64,000 nucleotides of DNA, from contig JADDOH010002292.1 in the NCBI GenBank assembly GCA_016648135.1, positions 1 to 64,000 of the forward strand, given 5' to 3'. The notes beneath the pieces are model-generated. The model was not told where the DNA came from, searched no databases, and saw nothing but the letters and a program-made list of their open reading frames with translations. This stretch comes from Agrypnia vestita (Eukaryota; Arthropoda; Insecta; Trichoptera; Phryganeidae). Shown piece by piece: positions 57,690-64,000 of this stretch. Each line of letters starts with the position of its first letter. The stretch's first letter is position 1. The position numbers and the translations under genes were made by a program.

Positions 57690-58691
57690 AAAGATACATA
57701 ATAATTTTATGTGGAAATATTATTAACCGAGGAACGATATATTTATGTTTCACTACAGTTAAAATAAATTGCATCCCTGGAATTCCTAAATCTGTGAAGA
57801 GCTTGTAGAGCAATCAACAAATATCACTTTTGCATGTGATTCTGAAATCGCCGAGACACCCCGAGACTGGCCAAGAGGGAGTGTACAAATTAAGCTCTTG
57901 TCACGTGCCGGTATTTTAGGCCCGAGTCAAAGGGCCTTGCTTGGTCTCGCAAGTAAGCAAGAGCCGCATTCCTTTAGTTGCCCAACAGCTATGTTTGAGT
58001 GAGGACATTTTGAAAAATATGACATAGCCTACAAATTTAATATTAAATTTTTGAAAATTAATGGTGTAGAAAGCAGAAATAGCCTGTATGTCCATTTAGG
58101 GATTATCCACACTTCAAATAATGAGGGTGTACGTGTTAAGCTCTCGATGAGTGTATATAGCCGCCACAATAACACAGCACTTTCATTGTGAGCTTTCCTC
58201 ATCGCTTCCTTGCGAACAGGAGAAGTCAGGAGTAAGGAAAAGTTAAACCAGATTGCAAAAAAAAACAATATCTCAATCTAGCACTTGTTTTCTAACAAAT
58301 ATTTGAATTTGGAATGAAATTTGACAACCTACCTTTATGAGGCTTTTACGTAGAAATCGCTCAAATTCCGAATATCTTTAAAATAAAATATTTGTCATGA
58401 TATTGTCAAAATAGAGGTTAACTCGCGAAGTACTCCCAACTTCTGTTTGTAATGTTTTTATTAGTCAAATATAATTAAATTTTATAAACATAGTACGTTG
58501 CTCGCGTGTAACAAATAAACCGAAATAAATATTAAGCTATATCCTGTTCAATCTTAGAATAACAAAGCCTTCAAATAGCTTACTATAGAATAAAAATGCG
58601 ATTTTCAAAATTGCGAAGTACGCACATTTAGTAAAAAGTCATAGAGAAGAGAAGTATCCAGAAATAGAAAGTCCACTTCGCTCACAAGTGA
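57690..58691. other. Putative intron/5' region of the minus-strand gene
   Basis: No other gene supported. If the splice acceptor before 57674 is used, this would be intronic. Confidence 0.35.
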
Positions 58692-58699
58692 CTGCAAGT

Positions 58700-59098
58700 T
58701 AGGGATGGTAAAAACATCGATATATCAATATATCGATATTTTTTTCGATAAATTTTTTCGCGATTTATGTCAAATATCGTTTTTTTTGTTTTGATATATC
58801 GATATTTTTTTCTAGGATCATCGATATTTTTTTCTTGGCGACCTTTTTTTTTTTGGTTACTTTTTTCATTTTATTTTGGACGACCTTTTTTTTTTGGTCA
58901 TCGATATTTTTTCTCGAATAATCGATATTTTTTCCCTTTTTTTTGGTCGCCAAAAGCTTATTTCCCTTACAGTTTTGAAAAAATAATATCGATGAATATC
59001 GATATATTTTTCTCAATGTACATCAATTATTTTCGATGCTTTTTTAAAATATCGATTCGATATATATCGATATATTTTTTTTCATTTACCCATCCCTA
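58700..59098. mobile_element. hAT element 1, filled with ATCGAT satellite
   Basis: Ends TAGGGATGG(G)TAAA in inverted orientation and a perfect 8-bp duplication CTGCAAGT (58692-58699 and 59099-59106), the hAT signature. The interior is almost only ATCGATAT-type words separated by T-runs, with TTGGCGACC in the centre. No transposase. Confidence 0.9.
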
Positions 59099-59139
59099 CT
59101 GCAAGTGACATCGTGACATGATAGACATACATAAATAAT

Positions 59140-59185
59140 ATTAGCGATGGGCGTTGAATGGATGGACGACCAGGGGGTGGGCAGA
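59140..59185 (+). repeat. Left-end fragment of a hAT-3-like element
   Basis: TTAGCGATGGGCGTTGAATGGATGG matches the start of the element at 60388. No right end or duplication was found. Confidence 0.55.
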
Positions 59186-59219
59186 TATAGAGTGGCACCG
59201 AGACAAATATAGAGTGGCG

Positions 59220-59403
59220 CCACAGAATAGCCGTGACGTTATATGCCATATTGGATAATAATATCCGGTTCCTTGTTAGCCGCCATGACACCCTTCCGAA
59301 GCGTCTGCGCGTCTGGTTTGCTTTGACAAGTGGTTGACAAAATTTAAATTTTAAAACAGAAAACGAAGCATGATGGAGGTTGCTATGGCTGAGGAAGTGA
59401 AGG
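59220..59403 (+). promoter_or_regulatory. Possible promoter and first exon of a plus-strand gene
   Basis: CpG-containing stretch with GCCGCCATGAC (YY1-like) at about 59279. ATGATGGAGG at 59370 opens a short frame (MMEVAMAEEVK) that ends at a donor-like AAG/GTAAAT near 59402. An acceptor-like TATATATTTTCAG precedes ATTTATCTTG at 59562, giving a hydrophobic in-phase segment. The gene cannot be identified and downstream exons are obscured by two hAT insertions. Chance is a real alternative. Confidence 0.3.
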
Positions 59404-59613
59404 TAAATGCTCTGAATTAGGCAAATAAATGATTTAATCTTATTCGTCTAAATCCAGCTTTCCATTTACTTAAAAATTGTTTACAATGTTCCAAGTTTCA
59501 CTGCCGGATATATTGCTTTTTGACTTTTGAATGTTTATACGTATATTTTATATATTTTCAGATTTATCTTGTCGGAACGATGCTGGTGTTATGTTTCTAC
59601 TTGGAGAACAAAT

Positions 59614-60343
59614 TAGTGATGGGTCCGCTCTGTACTCACTACTACAATGTAGTACTACACTACATTGAAGTGCACACTTCGCACATTTTGATGTGTAGTG
59701 CACACTACAAACACCAAAGTTATTGAAAGTATAAACTTCAAATAGTACACTTCATTTCAAAGCGAACACTACAAAGTACATACACTTCAAAGTTATCGAA
59801 AGTATGAGAAACTCATTGTAAATAGTGTATTTTTTACGTGAAATTTTTGGAAAGTTGATGTAGGTAAACGAAGAAATCTCTGGAATCTGTAACAACCCCA
59901 CCCCCCCATGGTTTGAAAAATTTTTGGACCCATGAAGAAATTTTTGGCGAACGAAGAAATCTGGCTGGCGACCATTTTTTTTTTAGGTCGCCAAATGTTA
60001 CTTTGGAGAAAATATCGTCATTTATTTAAATATTTTTGTCGTTGACCTTTTTTTTTTTTTTTAGCTCGCCAAATTTTTATTTGGGAAAAAATTACTTCAC
60101 TTCATTTAAAAATTTACTTCACTATTACTTCATTTCATTACTTCACTTCATTATTATTACAATTACTTCACTTCATTTACTTCACTTCAATTATTCATTT
60201 ACTTCACTTCATTTCGTAGTACTACAATTACTTCACTTCAAGTAGTTTTTACTACAATTGTAGTTTACACTTTGTAGTCTTCAAACTGGTGAACGTGTGT
60301 GTGTTGTAGTCTTCATTTTGAAATGAAGTTTTTTCCTTCGCTA
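59614..60343. mobile_element. hAT element 2, filled with TAGTACTA and CACTTCA words
   Basis: Perfect 8-bp duplication GAACAAAT at 59606-59613 and 60344-60351. Left end TAGTGATGGG, right end complement TAGCGAAGGA (7 of 10 matching). The interior holds palindromic GTAGTACTAC and many TTACTTCACTTCATT units, with a central GGTCGCCAAA shared with element 1. No transposase. Confidence 0.85.
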
Positions 60344-60387
60344 GAACAAATGAAATAGTCCACAGATTTCCCAGATGTGTTGAATAT

Positions 60388-61309
60388 TAGGGATGGGCGT
60401 TGAATGGACGGACTAGTTGAAATCAAGCGTTGACGTTGCGTCGACGCGTCGACGGTTTACGTTTATCGCATGGACTAGTTGAATTCGTAGACGGTGGATG
60501 GCGGACGCCGTGGACGGTGGACGATTCGAGATTCAACCATGATTCAACGTAGTGCAAAGCAACGAGCGAGAGCAAGACAAAAAATCTCCGTTTATTTCTC
60601 TCTCATCTCTCGCTGTCGACTTACAGACGCCATAGACGTCATAGACGGCCCGACGGGTAATTTCATTTCAACTCTAAAGTACACGACCATAGAGTGCAGA
60701 TCCGTGTACACGAACTATGACAGAGACTTGAAATTTGAATGCATGCGTAGGGTAAGGTAGGCTTAATAAGCTATTATTTTTTACTTGATTTGTGCGATGT
60801 GCACGTGCGACGTTTCGGTGAATTCCCAATTTTGCGCTATATAAAATAAAACAATTCTGTTTAATTATTTAATTTTTATTGAACTAATATTTTACTGCTT
60901 ACACCTGATATTGTTGTGTATACCTACTTCTTTCTTTATTATATATAGAAATAAGTATATAAAACAATATGTAAAAGCCTATAATGTGCGTAAACAAATA
61001 AATAATAAAATATTTCTTTTTACATATAAGCACAAGTAGCGGTTTTACTTTCCCCGAAATTATATTCCTTAGAACATCCTTAAATTTTAAAAAGTAACGT
61101 AATAAAAATAGCCAACGGTTGAGCCGTCGAACAGCGTCGCGACGAACCGTAGACAGTTGACCATCGTCCCGATGTTTAAATAGGACGTCCGCGTAACGAA
61201 GTTGACGCGTCAACTAGTTGACAAATTCAACTAGTTGATCGTCTCGTCGATGGACGGACGTGGACGGTCTCGTTTCGTCGACGGTAAATACGTCGACGAC
61301 CCATCACTA
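60388..61309. mobile_element. hAT element 3, filled with GTCGAC and ACTAGT words
   Basis: Ends TAGGGATGGG and TAGTGATGGG in inverted orientation. Duplication TTGAATAT / ATGAATAT (7 of 8). Interior rich in CGTCGACG, AACTAGTTGA and GGACGG words at both ends, with an AT-rich centre (60840-61080). No transposase. Only 44 bp of older DNA separate it from element 2. Confidence 0.85.
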
Positions 61310-61880
61310 ATGAATATATTTTAAATTAATGGATCCGCCGAATTTCGAATCCAGATAAATAATGAACATATACAAAAAAAAACAGTGCCGTTCATCTGGA
61401 AGGTCTGCCTAGTAATTATTTAAAATATTTTTTAGAAATCTATTCTGTGCAGTTATTTTTTAAAACAGTTTTTATTCGCTTATCAGAATGTACTAATTGT
61501 TATGTATACAGCGACGATAAATTCAATTCACTACTATATTTTGAATAATCACTAAATAATAAGTCATTGTTTTCCTTTATTTTGAATGTGTTTTGCAAAT
61601 TCTTTATCTTTTTTTATTGTAACAAACTAAATGTTTTTTATTGTGAAATTTATTATATTCATTATGTAATTATCAGTTTTCTTTGCCAATTCTTTTTCTG
61701 ACTCTTATTATGGAATTGGCGGATTTGGTGTAAATAAATATTTCATTCAAATTTATCGTATTTTATTTTAAAACCTGCTTTATATTTTCAGGAATAAATA
61801 TTAATTTATACAAATAAATAAATCAATCTAAATGTATGTAACGGTCGCTAGGTGGCGACTGTTAAAATCATAGAATTTAT
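61310..61880. other. Intergenic sequence upstream of UQCRQ
   Basis: AT-rich. No gene or repeat recognised; presumably includes the UQCRQ promoter at its right end. Confidence 0.4.
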
Positions 61881-61884
61881 GAGT

Positions 61885-61964
61885 GCGCGTTCTTTATCTT
61901 CTTTATTCTGTGGTCTATATTCTGTGGTTGCTGACTGTTGCTGACTGCTTGCGGTATAAAACAG
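61885..61964 (+). promoter_or_regulatory. UQCRQ: UQCRQ start region and non-coding exon 1
   Basis: A pyrimidine-rich start-like TTCTTTATCTTC follows GTGCGCG. The leader ends ATAAAACAG before GTATAT at 61965, a plausible donor. Intron 1 would be 202 bp. The exact start site is a guess. Confidence 0.5.
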
Positions 61965-62171
61965 GTATATATTAAATAAAAATATTGGATCGGATGCTTC
62001 GAGCCTTTGATTTTTTTCGAATTGTCGTTTTCGTGACTCAAGTTAAATAGGTTTTTATATATTATATATTTCCAATTTGGTATTATTTCTATGCAAATAT
62101 CTCATCGATTTTAAACATTATGTAATCTTTGATTATAATTCAAATATTTCTATACTTCTCGTGTAGACAAG

Positions 62172-62325
62172 ATGGGATTACATTTTGGAGAACTGACGAA
62201 GATTCGCGGTATAATATACTTCAAGCTGTCACCCCACGAGCAAAAGGCCTTCACTGGGTACTTCACTCATTCCCTTCCAAATGTCTTCAGAAGACTTCGT
62301 GGAAATATTTTCATAATGGCACCAC
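62172..62325 (+). CDS. UQCRQ: Cytochrome b-c1 complex subunit 8 (ubiquinone-binding protein), first coding exon
   Basis: Encodes the N-terminal 51 residues of complex III subunit 8 (QCR8/UQCRQ), a small single-helix subunit of the mitochondrial bc1 complex that packs against cytochrome b. The pattern MG.HFG.L..IRGI, then YKLSPFEQKAF-like (here YFKLSPHEQKAF), then PN.FRR.RG and APP-like ending is characteristic of the family. The exon starts after an acceptor CTTCTCGTGTAG at 62166, and the ATG lies five bases into it. It ends phase 1 at a consensus donor GTAAGT (62326). The family is about 80-95 residues long, so the transmembrane helix and C-terminus should be in a later exon, which I could not find up to the window edge; it is probably beyond 64000. 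Confidence 0.88.
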
Positions 62326-63821
62326 GTAAGTAAAATTTAAATTAAAAGATTCTAATAACGCATACATTTAGTATTATTAATATCTTTAGATACAGATAAA
62401 AATCTGTGAGATGCAAGGATCTAGATTATCTTTGTTGTTTAGTTTAATTGAGCGACATCCTGGAGGACCACCAAGGTAGTCTTATTTTCACAGGGAATAA
62501 TCCAAGATAATGGTCCCGTTGTTCATACAATGAAAATAAGTATTTCATATATAATTTAACATCCTGTTCATTTAATCTAACTAAAATAATCGTAATCTAA
62601 ATTAAACAAACCAAACCTAATAACCTAATCTAACCTCATATATTGCCTATGAAATGTCAAAATAAGCGGTGCATTTTTCGAAACTTTAAAGTGTAATATC
62701 TTATTTAATACTTACTTTTTAAACGTAAATTATCTTTCATTTTGTTATTAGCACATTCAATAATATGTTGAAATAATCATTTTCGTTGTATATGCAATGG
62801 GACCATTATCTTGGATTTAGCCTTTCATAGCATAGGCGATGAGTTTGATTTTAAAATAGTAAGAATGTTATAGTAACATATATGTTGTGCATGCATTTCT
62901 AATTTTTAATTAAAGTTATCAATCACCCAATATTTTTTTCATTGAAAAACATAATTTTTGAAAAATCCGGGCATATATTGCAATCAACCATTACGCCATG
63001 TTGAATTAAAAGTAAACTGGTACTACACACGTAACATACCAGTACTCATTATTTAATGTTAAATAATGGAAAGTTATTACCATATTACTACGATTATAAA
63101 ACGCATGTTTTTCATATTTTCGTATCGTATCGTATGGTGCATTTTATATTTGATGGTCTCTTGACAAGGTAAAAAGCATGTCTCGTGAACGGAAGATGGT
63201 AATAAGCTACCAACCACTGCTTCGCAGTTGCTATGCATTACTCAGAAGTTTTTTTATTTAATTTTTTATAAAAATGTCCTCAACTAATTCACTCTTATGT
63301 TTATCATAATTCTTTTAAACGAAAATTTATGTATGCTGGAGAGCACGGAAATAGAGCTACAGAGATGTAAATTTGACATTAGTGAAGCAAATATTTGTCA
63401 TTGGAGAAATGATGATAATGCATATTTTTTTGCAAATTACCCAAGACTTTAGCGGGCCCAAGAATCCAGGTATCCGCAAATAGTACTTTTGTAATAAAGT
63501 ATTTATTCACTTTTTTTTATTTTTTGTTTTGTAAAATAATGGAGTGTCTTATAATCGGTGGCATCTTACAATTAATGTAATATGGTATATTTATGCGTTA
63601 ATAATAATCGTTTTATTTTCAGTAATAATAAAAATAATTTTTTTAAATATTTTCTATTTTTGTTCCCCTATTCATGGAGAGTCTGGGGTCCAAAGTCTCG
63701 ACAAGATCTACAACAAATTAAATAAAAAATAAGTTAAGAAACAAATTAACAGACGATAATTTACAATCATGCCTAAAATTGAAAAGATGTAGCTATTTGA
63801 AAGACATAAAATAAAAAAAGT
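62326..63821 (+). other. Probable UQCRQ intron 2
   Basis: Begins with the GTAAGT donor. No convincing next exon was seen. AT-rich, no recognised element until the repeat at 63.82 kb. Confidence 0.45.
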
Positions 63822-64000
63822 AACCCATAAAAATCAAGTTTTTATTATACTCCCTTTCTTTGTAAAATATAACAACAATTAAAGACGAATAAAACATATA
63901 ACATAACACTAAACTTACAGTAATTTAATATATTTCTAAAATGTCAGATATTTTGAACTTTGATAAGACACTTCATGCTTTGAAGATTAAATTCTAAAAA
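63822..64000 (-). repeat. Dispersed 'ACTCCC' repeat, copy G, cut by window edge
   Basis: AACCCATAAAAATCAAGTTT, then ACTCCCTTTCTTTG from 63849, continuing as in copy F (CACTTCATGCTTTGAAGATT) to the last base. Confidence 0.9.

Noticed and set aside
58765..59108. Frames of 83-113 codons rich in Lys or Phe
   Set aside because: Translations of the ATCGATATTTTTT satellite inside hAT element 1.
63300..63460. Possible next UQCRQ exon
   Set aside because: Open segment does not match the expected transmembrane and C-terminal pattern of the family.

Overview
This window looks like intergenic DNA from an AT-rich arthropod genome, most likely an insect and probably a moth or butterfly. The reasons are one recognisable spliced eukaryotic gene (the mitochondrial complex III subunit UQCRQ at 61.9-62.3 kb), a tRNA-derived SINE head of a type I remember from Lepidoptera (45.57 kb), and a dense set of transposon families typical of insects. 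There is no bacterial-style gene organisation. Almost every open frame longer than 60 codons is either a piece of a broken transposon or a chance frame.

Layout. 0-4.3 kb: a broken non-LTR retrotransposon (endonuclease plus reverse transcriptase) whose 3' UTR contains seven 95-100 bp tandem repeats. A 5'-truncated relative with only one repeat unit lies at 21.7-22.3 kb on the other strand. 4.6-13.6 kb: hammerhead-like palindromes, copies of a dispersed 'ACTCCC' repeat, a candidate LTR, a decayed LINE RT fragment and a 660 bp foldback element. 14.0-15.3 kb: a nearly intact mariner; its near-identical twin at 35.0-36.3 kb sits inside a piggyBac-like relic (34.3-37.8 kb). 16-33 kb: mostly non-coding sequence with more 'ACTCCC' copies, LINE tails, a 759 bp TIR element and another hammerhead-type repeat. 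38.6-45.1 kb: several MITEs, a Ty3/gypsy pol end with its 3' LTR, a 993 bp TIR element, a MADF-coding mini-element and a hAT-type MITE. 45.6-49.3 kb: SINE head, BEL/Pao pol relic, an uncharacterised mobile-element protein in pieces, and another hammerhead-type palindrome. 51.5-53.3 kb: a TIR element split by a LINE. 54.4-56.0 kb: a hAT-type MITE holding a Penelope-like retroelement, which itself holds a 267 bp hammerhead-bearing insertion. 56.9-57.7 kb: an intact 273-codon gene of unknown function. 58.7-61.3 kb: three non-autonomous hAT elements with 8-bp target duplications, each filled with a different self-complementary satellite motif. 61.9-62.3 kb: UQCRQ exons 1 and 2.

Two threads connect the parts. 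First, at least seven loci carry variants of a hammerhead-ribozyme-like core (CTGANGA, a hairpin, GAAA, then a short palindrome ending before a complementary stem I), usually as inverted pairs. One lies inside a Penelope-like element, the retroelement class known to carry hammerheads. Second, the three hAT elements share termini but each carries its own palindromic motif array, which suggests rapid turnover of sub-terminal binding sites. All boundaries, duplications and motifs were read by eye; no searches were run.
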